This document shows, in pieces, positions 16,393-23,198 of a stretch of 64,000 nucleotides of DNA. The DNA is from an uncultured Bacilli bacterium (GTDB taxonomy: Bacteria > Bacillota_I > Bacilli_A > RF39 > UBA660). How positions within the stretch are numbered: position 1 is the stretch's first letter; every line of letters starts with the position of its first letter. The stretch spans positions 1 through 64,000 of the forward strand of contig CAKOHV010000003.1 of the NCBI GenBank assembly GCA_934086145.1, given 5' to 3'. Position numbers and translations under genes: made by a program. The notes under the pieces were generated by a model. That model was not told the origin of the DNA. It was given only the letters and a program-made list of their open reading frames with translations, and searched no databases.

Positions 16393-16758
16393 ATGAAAAT
16401 ATATAAATGTGAACATTGTGGAACAATAATTGAAGTTTTGGAAGGAAAAGATATCCATATTAAATGTTGTGGGGAAGAAATGATAGAAGTTTCTTTGCAA
16501 AAAAAAGGCGTAGGTGAGCAAAAACATCTACCAGTTTGTGATGTTGATGAGGAAACGGTTTATGTTAGAGTTGGTGAAGAAAGTCATCCAATGGAGGAAA
16601 ATCATTATATAAAATGGATTATGGCTGTATATACTGATTCTGTAATTAAATATGATTTGAAACCAGGAGATGAACCAGAAGCGGTTTTTGATTATGAAAA
16701 AGGAATGAAAATATATGCTTATTGCAATTTACATGGTTTATGGAGTAAAGAAATTTAA
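16393..16758 (+). CDS. dfx: Desulfoferrodoxin (superoxide reductase)
   Basis: Reduces superoxide to peroxide without producing oxygen, typical of anaerobes. The 121 residues comprise a small desulforedoxin domain with C6, C9, C25 and C26, then the superoxide-reductase domain with iron ligands H45 (KHLP), H65 and H71 (HPMEENHYIKWI), C111 and H114 (YCNLHGLW). The usual Glu of the EKH motif is Gln43 here, although Glu42 sits next to it. The start is ATG 16393 behind GGAGG. The anaerobic lifestyle suggested agrees with the oxygen-independent HemW. Confidence 0.93.
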   Translation: MKIYKCEHCGTIIEVLEGKDIHIKCCGEEMIEVSLQKKGVGEQKHLPVCDVDEETVYVRVGEESHPMEENHYIKWIMAVYTDSVIKYDLKPGDEPEAVFDYEKGMKIYAYCNLHGLWSKEI

Positions 16759-16772
16759 GAGATAGGTTAAAG

Positions 16773-17153
16773 ATGTTAAATAAAAAGGCGCAATTAATAA
16801 TTGATAAAAAGTTAGATGCTTTAAAACTTAGTAAATTTCGAAGTGGCTTTAAGTTGCGTAAGAAGGAAATCGCTTATACTAAGGAAAAAGGAATGGATCT
16901 AATTAAGAGTCATGCTTATGATTTTATTGAAAAGAAATTGGCTCCTGCCTATCCAGAAAATGATGGGGCACAGACACCGATGAAAAATCACCCAGTTTTT
17001 ATAGCGCAACATGCTACAGCTACGTGTTGTCGTGGTTGCTTAGAAAAGTGGCATCATATACCTAAAGGACAAGAATTGACTCGAGAACAACAAAATTATG
17101 TTGTTGCTTTGATTATGAATTGGATCAAACGGGAAATGGCTAATAAGAGGTGA
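16773..17153 (+). CDS. DUF4186 family protein
   Basis: A 126-residue protein matching DUF4186 throughout: SKFRSGFKLRKKEIAY, a HAYDFIEKKLAPAYPENDG segment, the highly conserved QTPMKNHPVFIAQHATATCCRGC stretch (about 82-104), EKWHHIPKG, and a helical end. The Cys-Cys-x-x-Cys and His residues suggest metal binding, but the function of the family is unknown. It lies 14 bp after desulfoferrodoxin and overlaps the next gene's leader, so these three are likely co-transcribed. Confidence 0.88.
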   Translation: MLNKKAQLIIDKKLDALKLSKFRSGFKLRKKEIAYTKEKGMDLIKSHAYDFIEKKLAPAYPENDGAQTPMKNHPVFIAQHATATCCRGCLEKWHHIPKGQELTREQQNYVVALIMNWIKREMANKR

Positions 17154-17158
17154 GGAAA

Positions 17159-18247
17159 ATGGCTAATAATATATTTAATTATCTTGAAACATATGGTAAA
17201 ACGAGTGTTTCTGAAAAGGAATATAATGATATTGATTATGTTATTTTTTCACAATTATCCTATTTGGATTTAGGTAATATTGTAGCTAAAGACTATGTAA
17301 ATCTTAATGATTGCTTAAAAAAATTCTTGAAAGATTTAAATTATAAAGAGTTTTTAAAAAAAGGACTTGATCAAAAAAATTTATATCGTCTAGTACTTAA
17401 TATAGTAGATAAGAAAAGGTATCAAGATATTCTAATTGGCAATTATATTTATAAAATTACCAATGAGGAAATGTTTTGTGCTTTTACTTTAAAATTAGGT
17501 GATGGTAGTAAGTATATTTGTTATGAAGGAACAGATAATAATTTATCTGGTTGGGAAGAAAATTTTAATTTGTGTTATCAATATCCGGTTGCTTCGCAGA
17601 TTGATGCAATTAATTATTTGAATCGAAATGTTGGTCTTTTTGATAAAAAAGTTGTAGTCGGAGGTCACTCAAAAGGTGGCAATATGGCTTTGGTAGCGGC
17701 TATGAATGCAAATATTATTGCTAAGATAAAAGTGGTGAAGGTATATAATTTAGATGGACCAGGTTTATTAAAGGCGCAAATTGAATCAAAAAAATATAAA
17801 AGAATGGAACCAAAGTTAGTACATATTGTACCTAATTATTCGTTAATTGGTTTACTTTTACGTCATGGAGATAATTATCGCGTTGTTAAAGCTAATCGAA
17901 AAGATATTTTTGCTCATTCTCCTTTTTATTGGGAAGTTAAGGATGATCACTTTGTTGATGCTAATTTAAGTAAACTAAGTACTAATTTAGATAAAAGTAT
18001 TAGTTTATGGTTGGATAATCATACGCTTATTGAACGAGAAAAGATATGTAAAGCTATTTTTAAATTATTAAAAGACGTGGGAATTAAGACACTATTAGAA
18101 ACGACAAAGTTAAAAAATATTATATCAATTGTCAAGAAAAGTAAAAATGTTGATGCTGAAAGTAAAGAATTATTCTTAAATTTTGTGAAGTTTAATGTTG
18201 TTTACTGCTTAGAAAATAGAAAATTAAATGATGAAAAAACAGATTAG
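17159..18247 (+). CDS. Mbeg1-like alpha/beta hydrolase (DUF2974)
   Basis: A 362-residue protein of the DUF2974 family, a lipase-like alpha/beta hydrolase group. The nucleophile elbow is GGHSKGG (168-174) with Ser171, preceded by YICYEGTDNNLSGWEENF, which resembles the oxyanion-hole region of class 3 lipases. YNLDGPGL follows. No signal peptide, so it is probably cytoplasmic. The start is ATG 17159; the in-frame GTG at 17150 lies within the AGAGGTGAGG ribosome binding site. Natural substrate unknown. Confidence 0.8.
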   Translation: MANNIFNYLETYGKTSVSEKEYNDIDYVIFSQLSYLDLGNIVAKDYVNLNDCLKKFLKDLNYKEFLKKGLDQKNLYRLVLNIVDKKRYQDILIGNYIYKITNEEMFCAFTLKLGDGSKYICYEGTDNNLSGWEENFNLCYQYPVASQIDAINYLNRNVGLFDKKVVVGGHSKGGNMALVAAMNANIIAKIKVVKVYNLDGPGLLKAQIESKKYKRMEPKLVHIVPNYSLIGLLLRHGDNYRVVKANRKDIFAHSPFYWEVKDDHFVDANLSKLSTNLDKSISLWLDNHTLIEREKICKAIFKLLKDVGIKTLLETTKLKNIISIVKKSKNVDAESKELFLNFVKFNVVYCLENRKLNDEKTD

Positions 18248-18265
18248 CTCTTAATCTGTTTTTTT
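18234..18265. terminator. Bidirectional terminator between convergent genes
   Basis: AAAAAACAGATTA pairs with TAATCTGTTTTTT (18234-18246 with 18252-18264) around a 5-nt loop. A-run and T-run flanks serve both strands. Confidence 0.88.
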
Positions 18266-19261
18266 GCTGTACTCATCTTCGATATTACCAACGATTTCTT
18301 CAACGGCATCTTCGATAGTTAGAATGCCGATGAAAATATTTTTATCTGTAATAATGGAGAAGGTTTCTTGATTTTCTTGCATGATGCGAAAGATATCATC
18401 GATTTTCTCATTCTTCTTAAAAATGCAAGTTTGGTGAATAATGTCTTTTATTTGCAATTCTTTATTGTCTTGATGATAATATATAAAATCTTTAATATTG
18501 ATAAAACCAAGAATATTTTCATCATCTAGGACAGGGAAACGAGTAAATTTAGAATTTTTAATCTTTCTTAGAACTTGTTGTTTAGTATCTTTGATATCAA
18601 TATAGACGACTTTTTCACGAGGGGTCATTATTTTATTGGCGGTCTTGTTATTGAAATTAAAAATATTTAAAATATATTCTTTTTCTTTTTCTTCGACAAT
18701 ACCTTGTTTAGACCCGGTAATTATTAACTTTTTGATATCTTTGGTAGTCAGAGTTTCTTCTCGTTCATGAATGTTTAAAAGGTTACAAATGAAGTTGGTC
18801 GAAAAGGTTAGTAAAATGATTAGAGGTTTACAAATAAAGGAAATGGCTGTTATTAGGTCGATTGTCAGATATGCTACTTTTTCTGGCTTAGAACGACCGA
18901 TCTTTTTAGGAACTAGTTCGCCAAAAACTAAAGTTATATATGATAAGATGAGAGTTATGGTAATCATTAGAAAAGCTTTGGTAAAGCTATCACTGATAAT
19001 GTAAACGCCATAAGATATCAAGTATTCGGTGAAAGTATCACTGGCAAAAGCCGAGGCCAGAAAACCGGCTAAGGTAATCCCAATTTGAATGGTTGATAAG
19101 AAGGTTGACTCATTAGCAATCATTTTTTCGATTCTTTTGGTCTTTTTGTTACGTTTACGAGTTAAAGAATATTTATTTAAAGATAAGAAAGCTATTTCAC
19201 TAGCAGATAGTATACCATTTATAAAAATTAAGATTAATAAGAAAAAGATTTTTATTATCAT
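18251..19261 (-). CDS. CNNM/CorC (hemolysin C) family transporter with CBS pair
   Basis: The 336-residue membrane protein has an N-terminal CNNM (DUF21) transmembrane domain (about 1-170, starting IIKIFFLLILIFINGILSASEIAFLSL). Two CBS domains follow (about 195-320, with TPREKVVYIDI, FPVLDDENILGFINIKDF and IITDKNIFIGILTIEDAVEEIVGNIEDEY). The usual C-terminal CorC_HlyC domain is absent. Family members move or sense Mg2+ or related ions. It is divergent from the small gene at 19334, across a shared control region. Confidence 0.88.
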   Translation of the reverse strand: MIIKIFFLLILIFINGILSASEIAFLSLNKYSLTRKRNKKTKRIEKMIANESTFLSTIQIGITLAGFLASAFASDTFTEYLISYGVYIISDSFTKAFLMITITLILSYITLVFGELVPKKIGRSKPEKVAYLTIDLITAISFICKPLIILLTFSTNFICNLLNIHEREETLTTKDIKKLIITGSKQGIVEEKEKEYILNIFNFNNKTANKIMTPREKVVYIDIKDTKQQVLRKIKNSKFTRFPVLDDENILGFINIKDFIYYHQDNKELQIKDIIHQTCIFKKNEKIDDIFRIMQENQETFSIITDKNIFIGILTIEDAVEEIVGNIEDEYSKKTD

Positions 19262-19282
19262 TTAAATCACCTAGATTATTAT

Positions 19283-19300
19283 ATCATAAAGTTTTATGAT
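19283..19300. promoter_or_regulatory. Palindrome between divergent genes
   Basis: ATCATAAA-gt-TTTATGAT, with perfect 8-bp arms, lies between the starts of the CNNM gene (-) and the small gene (+), close to -10-like boxes on both strands. It could be a shared operator; the regulator is unknown. Confidence 0.4.
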
Positions 19301-19305
19301 AGTTG

Positions 19306-19314
19306 TGTTATAAT
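19306..19314 (+). promoter_or_regulatory. Extended -10 promoter for the 101-residue gene
   Basis: TGTTATAAT (19306-19314), 19 bp before the ATG, no clear -35. Confidence 0.55.
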
Positions 19315-19333
19315 AAAAGATAGTGGTGATTGA

Positions 19334-19639
19334 ATGACAATTAAAGATATTTTTAGATATTTAGTAGGAGCTTATTATGGAATGAGCGAAATGGATGAAT
19401 ATGATCTAAAAGAATTTGTTCTTAATGATATTGAACAATATATTAGAAGTTTCGTTCTTGAAAATAAGCAAACAACTGTTGATTATTTAGAAGAGGCTCT
19501 GGATGTAAAAGATAATGTTAGTTTAAAAGTTAAATTACAAGATTGTTTGCTGGTATTACCAAAGGTTGAAGCTCCGCTAGAATTAATTTTATTAGTAAAA
19601 AGGCGAATTAAAAATTTAAATGATGACGATGATTTTTAG
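19334..19639 (+). CDS. Small hypothetical protein (101 aa)
   Basis: Soluble, helical-looking and acidic (MTIKDIFRYLVGAYYGMSEMDEYDLKEF...), ending in a run of Asp. AGTGGTGATTGA precedes the ATG and an extended -10 lies upstream, so expression is plausible. No family recognised. The first structured RNA gene starts about 50 bp downstream with its own promoter. Confidence 0.6.
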   Translation: MTIKDIFRYLVGAYYGMSEMDEYDLKEFVLNDIEQYIRSFVLENKQTTVDYLEEALDVKDNVSLKVKLQDCLLVLPKVEAPLELILLVKRRIKNLNDDDDF

Positions 19640-19657
19640 AAAATATCAAAAAAGCTA

Positions 19658-19686
19658 TTGACTAATGAATAAAATAATGATATAGT
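19658..19686 (+). promoter_or_regulatory. Promoter of structured RNA copy 1
   Basis: TTGACT (19658-19663), a 17-bp spacer, TATAGT (19681-19686). The predicted transcript start, near 19692, begins with ATACTTAATAG, matching the start of copy 2. Confidence 0.75.
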
Positions 19687-19691
19687 TTAGA

Positions 19692-20070
19692 TACTTAATA
19701 GTAAAGTAAGTTTCAAATATTTAGGATGGATATTTTATAGTTGTGTATACTTTTATAATCTGTCTTTAGTCTTAATTATTGAACTTACATGGTTGCTGGG
19801 TGATGAACTAATAACAATCAATGTTAGATTTATCTTTCATTGGTTGGACCGTTTATTCCAGCAGGATATTACTGATGGGAATCGGTTAATTAATTTTAAC
19901 TTTTCTTATCTATATAAAAGGTAATATTTTGATATCTTGTCGAGCTATTAGGTATGTACGTGTATGTGGCGTTTTGGCAAGAGGCTAGCAGCTACCTGTC
20001 AATGACTGTTAGTTTGAATAATATTAAGCCACGAAGAAGGTTATTGTTTGACAGACAATAATTTTTTTTT
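19692..20070 (+). ncRNA. Structured non-coding RNA, copy 1 (about 380 nt)
   Basis: No coding frame is visible, but there is a promoter, a terminator and dense secondary structure. The 5' domain has hairpins such as CAATCAATG/CATTGGTTG. The 3' domain (from about 19932) is shared with copy 2. Helix 1 pairs CTTGTC (19936-19941) with GGCAAG (19976-19981). Helix 2 pairs GTGGC (19966-19970) with GCCAC (20028-20032), crossing helix 1 to form a pseudoknot. A hairpin CTAGCAG/CTGTTAG (19985-19991 with 20006-20012) has CTGTCAA in its loop (19996-20002). This is the exact complement of TTGACAG (20048-20054), the whole loop of the terminator hairpin. Family not recognised; the raiA motif and other large Firmicutes RNAs should be compared. 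Confidence 0.78.
20041..20070 (+). terminator. Terminator hairpin of RNA copy 1, with kissing loop
   Basis: A perfect 7-bp stem TTATTGT/ACAATAA (20041-20047 with 20055-20061), loop TTGACAG, then nine T. The loop complements 19996-20002. Confidence 0.9.
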
Positions 20071-20107
20071 GCCTTTTTATAAATATAATAAATTTAGAAA
20101 AAAAGTC

Positions 20108-20136
20108 TTGACGTAGTATGAAAAAAATGGTATATT
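20108..20136 (+). promoter_or_regulatory. Promoter of structured RNA copy 2
   Basis: TTGACG (20108-20113), a 17-bp spacer, TATATT (20131-20136). The predicted start, near 20142, begins TTACTTAATAG, nearly the same as copy 1. Confidence 0.75.
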
Positions 20137-20141
20137 TAAGT

Positions 20142-20468
20142 TACTTAATAGAGAGAGTGCTTGCTAGTAATTTTATTAGTACAAAAATACTATGATTACT
20201 AGTTAAAAGGCTCAGTGATACATGCCGATATGATAGTAACTGAAATTACTCTTATTGTCATATATCACTTTATAAACAAGGGATAATAATTAATATTATT
20301 CAAAATTATTGTTTATTAATGATAATATCTTGTCAAGCTATTAAGTATATACGTACATGTGACGCTATTGGCAAGAGGCTTATAATTATATCTGTCAATA
20401 TGTTATAAGTTTAACAATGATTATGTCACGAAAAGGATTGTGGTTTTGACAGGCTACAGTTTTTTTTT
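20142..20468 (+). ncRNA. Structured non-coding RNA, copy 2 (about 327 nt)
   Basis: Independently promoted sister of copy 1. Its 5' domain is different in sequence but again all hairpins: CTAGTAAT/ATTACTAG, GTGATA/TATCAC and AATAATT/AATTATT. The 3' domain (from about 20324) repeats copy 1's architecture. Helix 1 is CTTGTC/GGCAAG (20329-20334 with 20370-20375). Helix 2 is GTGAC/GTCAC (20359-20363 with 20425-20429), where copy 1 has GTGGC/GCCAC, a compensatory change. The hairpin is CTTATAA/TTATAAG (20379-20385 with 20403-20409), where copy 1 has CTAGCAG/CTGTTAG. The loop CTGTCAA (20392-20398) complements TTGACAG in the terminator loop (20446-20452). Conservation of base pairing despite sequence change argues for a functional RNA. 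Confidence 0.78.
20437..20468 (+). terminator. Terminator hairpin of RNA copy 2, with kissing loop
   Basis: ATTGTGG (20437-20443) pairs with CTACAGT (20454-20460) with one internal G-U, then a T run; the loop holds TTGACAG. The sequence after the T run (GCCTT) is also shared with copy 1. Confidence 0.82.
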
Positions 20469-20496
20469 GCCTTAATTTTATTAAATGAAAATACTA

Positions 20497-20505
20497 TGAT
20501 ATAAT
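20497..20505 (+). promoter_or_regulatory. Extended -10 promoter for the AI-2E family gene
   Basis: TGATATAAT, TG one base before TATAAT, 17 bp before the chosen ATG. Confidence 0.5.
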
Positions 20506-20521
20506 AAAGATGGTGGTTTTT

Positions 20522-21637
20522 ATGAATGAAAAAGAGTTTAAAAATAAAATTTTTTTAATTACTTATGGTGTTATCTTGTTTGTCTTATTGATGAATTATA
20601 AGTGGCTTTTTAGTGCTTTTAGTGTTCTTGCTAAGGTTTTAGCGCCTTTTGTTGTTGGAATTATCTTTGCGATGATTTTAAATGTTTTGGTTAATTTCTT
20701 AGAACAAGGACTATTAAAAAAAGTTAAGAAAAATAAACGATTACTTAGTGTATTGTTGTCGTTAGTGATGGTTTTTGGTTTTATAGCATTTTTGATTTTG
20801 ATATTGATTCCACAAATCAAAAATGCTGGAGAGATTTTTGTTGATAATATTCCGGAATATCAGAAAACTATTCATGATATTGGGAAGAGTTTAGGCTTTA
20901 GTAATGATGAATTGAAAGTTTTAGAACTAGAAAATACTAATTTAAAGAAAGAAATATCAGATTATTTAACAACTAATTATGGTCGTATTTTAAATTATTC
21001 AATGGGCTTTGCTTCTTCGGTTTTCTCGGTTGTTTGTAATTTCTTTGTCGGTTTAGTTTTTGCTATTTATTTATTGATGGGCAAAGAAACGTTGTTAAAT
21101 CAATTTAAGAAGTTATTACAATGTATTATGAATGATAAAGTTTATACTAAGTTTTGTGAGGTGATGAGCCTTTCTAATGCGGTTTTTTCAAGCTTTATTA
21201 AGGTCCAATTTGTAGAAGCTTTTATTTTAGGAATTTTGTGTTTGCTAGGTATGCTCTTATTTAGATTACCTTATGCAGCGACGATATCTGTCTTAGTAGG
21301 AGTAACGGCTTTAATTCCGGTATTTGGAGCCTTTATAGGGTGCGCGGTAGGAACTTTTTTGATTTTTATGATTAAGCCTATTAAAGCGGTGACTTTTATT
21401 ATATTCTTCCTTGTTTTGCAACAAATTGAAGGAAATTTTATTTATCCGCGTGTCGTTGGAGGAAAGATTGGGTTACCAGGAATCTGGGTTTTAGTAGCTG
21501 TTACGATTGGTGGTTCAGTCGGCGGAATTCTAGGAATGTTACTTGGAGTGCCTGTTCTGTCAGTGGTGTATAGTTTGGTAAGAGTTTCAGTTAATAAGAA
21601 GGTTGCTAAGAAGAGTAAGAAAAAAGAAACCCAATAA
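20522..21637 (+). CDS. AI-2E family transporter
   Basis: A 371-residue polytopic protein of the AI-2E/TqsA-like permease family: an N-terminal hydrophobic pair, a soluble loop (about 100-155), then the conserved C-terminal membrane block FIKVQFVEAFILGILCLLGM, LIPVFGAFIGCAVGTFL, QQIEGNFIYPRVVGGKIGLPGIWVLVAV. Members export small molecules or act as Na+/H+ antiporters; actual AI-2 transport is not implied. The start at ATG 20522 follows GGTGG; an in-frame ATG at 20510 precedes that site. A paralogue lies at 48071-49090. Confidence 0.88.
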   Translation: MNEKEFKNKIFLITYGVILFVLLMNYKWLFSAFSVLAKVLAPFVVGIIFAMILNVLVNFLEQGLLKKVKKNKRLLSVLLSLVMVFGFIAFLILILIPQIKNAGEIFVDNIPEYQKTIHDIGKSLGFSNDELKVLELENTNLKKEISDYLTTNYGRILNYSMGFASSVFSVVCNFFVGLVFAIYLLMGKETLLNQFKKLLQCIMNDKVYTKFCEVMSLSNAVFSSFIKVQFVEAFILGILCLLGMLLFRLPYAATISVLVGVTALIPVFGAFIGCAVGTFLIFMIKPIKAVTFIIFFLVLQQIEGNFIYPRVVGGKIGLPGIWVLVAVTIGGSVGGILGMLLGVPVLSVVYSLVRVSVNKKVAKKSKKKETQ

Positions 21638-21662
21638 AAAAAACACTATTTGTGTTTTTTTT
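21636..21662. terminator. Bidirectional terminator between convergent transporter genes
   Basis: AAAAAACAC/GTGTTTTTT around TATTT (21638-21660), with A and T flanks for both strands. Confidence 0.8.
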
Positions 21663-23073
21663 GTTTGCTTTTAGATTTGTTTTTTGCTTTATTTTCATCT
21701 TTTACTTCATTATTTATTTCTGTAACTTTGTCCTCAGCGAGGTCTTTAACTGATTCTTCTTCGCTTTCTTCAGCAGTTTCTTCAATAGTTTCGTCTGTAC
21801 TTTCTTCGACTAATTGATTTTGCTTTTTGCCTTTTTTATTTAACCAATCTTTACCATCAACAATTCGGGCAACAAGCATTGAACTTGAAGCATCACCAAC
21901 AACATTTAATAATGTGGCTTGTGGATCGATGATAGTAGCTATTAGAGTTAAAATAGGTAAAGCTGCAACTGGGAAGCCCATCATTGAAATAATCATCATT
22001 TCAGAGATAGTACCACCACCAACAGGAACACCTGAAATAAGTAAGTTAGCTATTATAGCAGTTACAACAACTTGACCAAAACCAGCTGGAGTGAAAACGT
22101 TCGTTCCAAAAAGGTAAGCTAAGAACATTATTTTGAAGACTGTTCCAATCATTGAACCATCTTTATGGAAACTTGTTCCTAAAGGAATGATAGTTTCAAC
22201 AATATCATCAGGAACACCGATATTTTTAGCACTCTTGATATTAGCAGGGATGGAAGCGGCTGATGAACAAGTTGAAATTGATGTAGCAGTTGCTGGTAAA
22301 ATGTTTTGCCAGAATCTTTTAACGCCTTCTTTACCAGCAGAAATGAAGGCATATAGGGAATAAATACCAAAATAGAACAATAAAGCTACAACGGTATATA
22401 TTACGAATGTTTTAGCATAACCAATAGCAATACTAGAACCAAATGTACCAATTAAGGAAGCAAAATAGCAACCTAGACCAATTGGGGCGTACATAAAGGC
22501 GTAATCGATTAATTTTAATACAACTTTATTGCTTGCTTCTAAGATATTTAGAAGTGGTTCACCTTCTTTACCTAGTTTAGAAATTGCTAAACCAACAAAG
22601 ATTGATATTAAAACTAATGGAATAATATTATCTTTTGATAAAATGTTAGCAAAATCTGAAACACTGATTGCTTGAACAGTTCTTTCTAAAATATTTAATT
22701 TGATATCTTCGCTTTCTTCATTATCTTTTAAAGTTTCGATGATCGCGCTTGAATCTTCAGGGTTAACTAACTTTATAGTGTAAGTTGTTAAAACACCTAT
22801 AACGATGGCAACTAGGGAAGTTATAACAAAAACTAAAAAGATTGATGAAATAACTTTACTTAGTCGCTTTGGTTGTTTGATTTTAGCGATTGATGTTGTT
22901 ATCGTTAAAAAGACTAGCGGAACGATGATGACGAACATCATGTTCATAAATAATTCGCCAAGTGGACTTAAAATTTGAGCTTTCTCTTTAAAGATAATAC
23001 CAACAATTGCACCAATAATTAATGATAGTAATAAAATGATTGTTTGTTTATAATTTGACCATATTTTTTTCAT
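21646..23073 (-). CDS. Dicarboxylate/amino acid:cation symporter (DAACS family)
   Basis: A 475-residue Na+- or H+-coupled carrier for glutamate, aspartate, serine or C4-dicarboxylates. Seen are the Ser-rich hairpin STCSSAASIPANI (about 272-284), PLGTSFHKDGSMIG in TM7, and the HP2/TM8 region DPQATLLNVVGDASSSMLVARIVDG. The C-terminus carries an unusual 70-residue charged tail rich in Glu/Ser then Lys (EESTDETIEETAEESEEE... KNKSKSKQKKHK), probably cytoplasmic. It is divergent from the Sel1-repeat gene, across a region with two similar palindromes. Confidence 0.9.
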   Translation of the reverse strand: MKKIWSNYKQTIILLLSLIIGAIVGIIFKEKAQILSPLGELFMNMMFVIIVPLVFLTITTSIAKIKQPKRLSKVISSIFLVFVITSLVAIVIGVLTTYTIKLVNPEDSSAIIETLKDNEESEDIKLNILERTVQAISVSDFANILSKDNIIPLVLISIFVGLAISKLGKEGEPLLNILEASNKVVLKLIDYAFMYAPIGLGCYFASLIGTFGSSIAIGYAKTFVIYTVVALLFYFGIYSLYAFISAGKEGVKRFWQNILPATATSISTCSSAASIPANIKSAKNIGVPDDIVETIIPLGTSFHKDGSMIGTVFKIMFLAYLFGTNVFTPAGFGQVVVTAIIANLLISGVPVGGGTISEMMIISMMGFPVAALPILTLIATIIDPQATLLNVVGDASSSMLVARIVDGKDWLNKKGKKQNQLVEESTDETIEETAEESEEESVKDLAEDKVTEINNEVKDENKAKNKSKSKQKKHK

Positions 23074-23132
23074 ACTTTTTTCCTCCTGTTAAAATGATAT
23101 TCTAGATGAGTGTAAAGTAAAAGTAACACTAA

Positions 23133-23146
23133 TCCACAATTTATGG
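23133..23146. promoter_or_regulatory. Palindromic site 1 (TCCACAATTTATGG)
   Basis: An imperfect copy of the palindrome at 23164-23177, exactly 31 bp upstream of it, in the divergent intergenic region. Probable operator half of a pair. Confidence 0.5.
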
Positions 23147-23163
23147 TGACAATATTTATAAAA

Positions 23164-23177
23164 TCCACAATTTGTGG
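23164..23177. promoter_or_regulatory. Palindromic site 2 (TCCACAATTTGTGG)
   Basis: CCACAA-t-TTGTGG is a perfect palindrome. With site 1 it forms two same-face sites (31 bp, about three helical turns) between the symporter (-) and the Sel1-repeat gene (+). The regulator is unknown. Confidence 0.55.
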
Positions 23178-23198
23178 TATTGTGATAGTGGTGATTTG

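Noticed and set aside
20522..21637. Quorum-sensing AI-2 exporter
   Set aside because: The family name is historical; nothing in the sequence or neighbourhood points to AI-2, and luxS is absent from the window.
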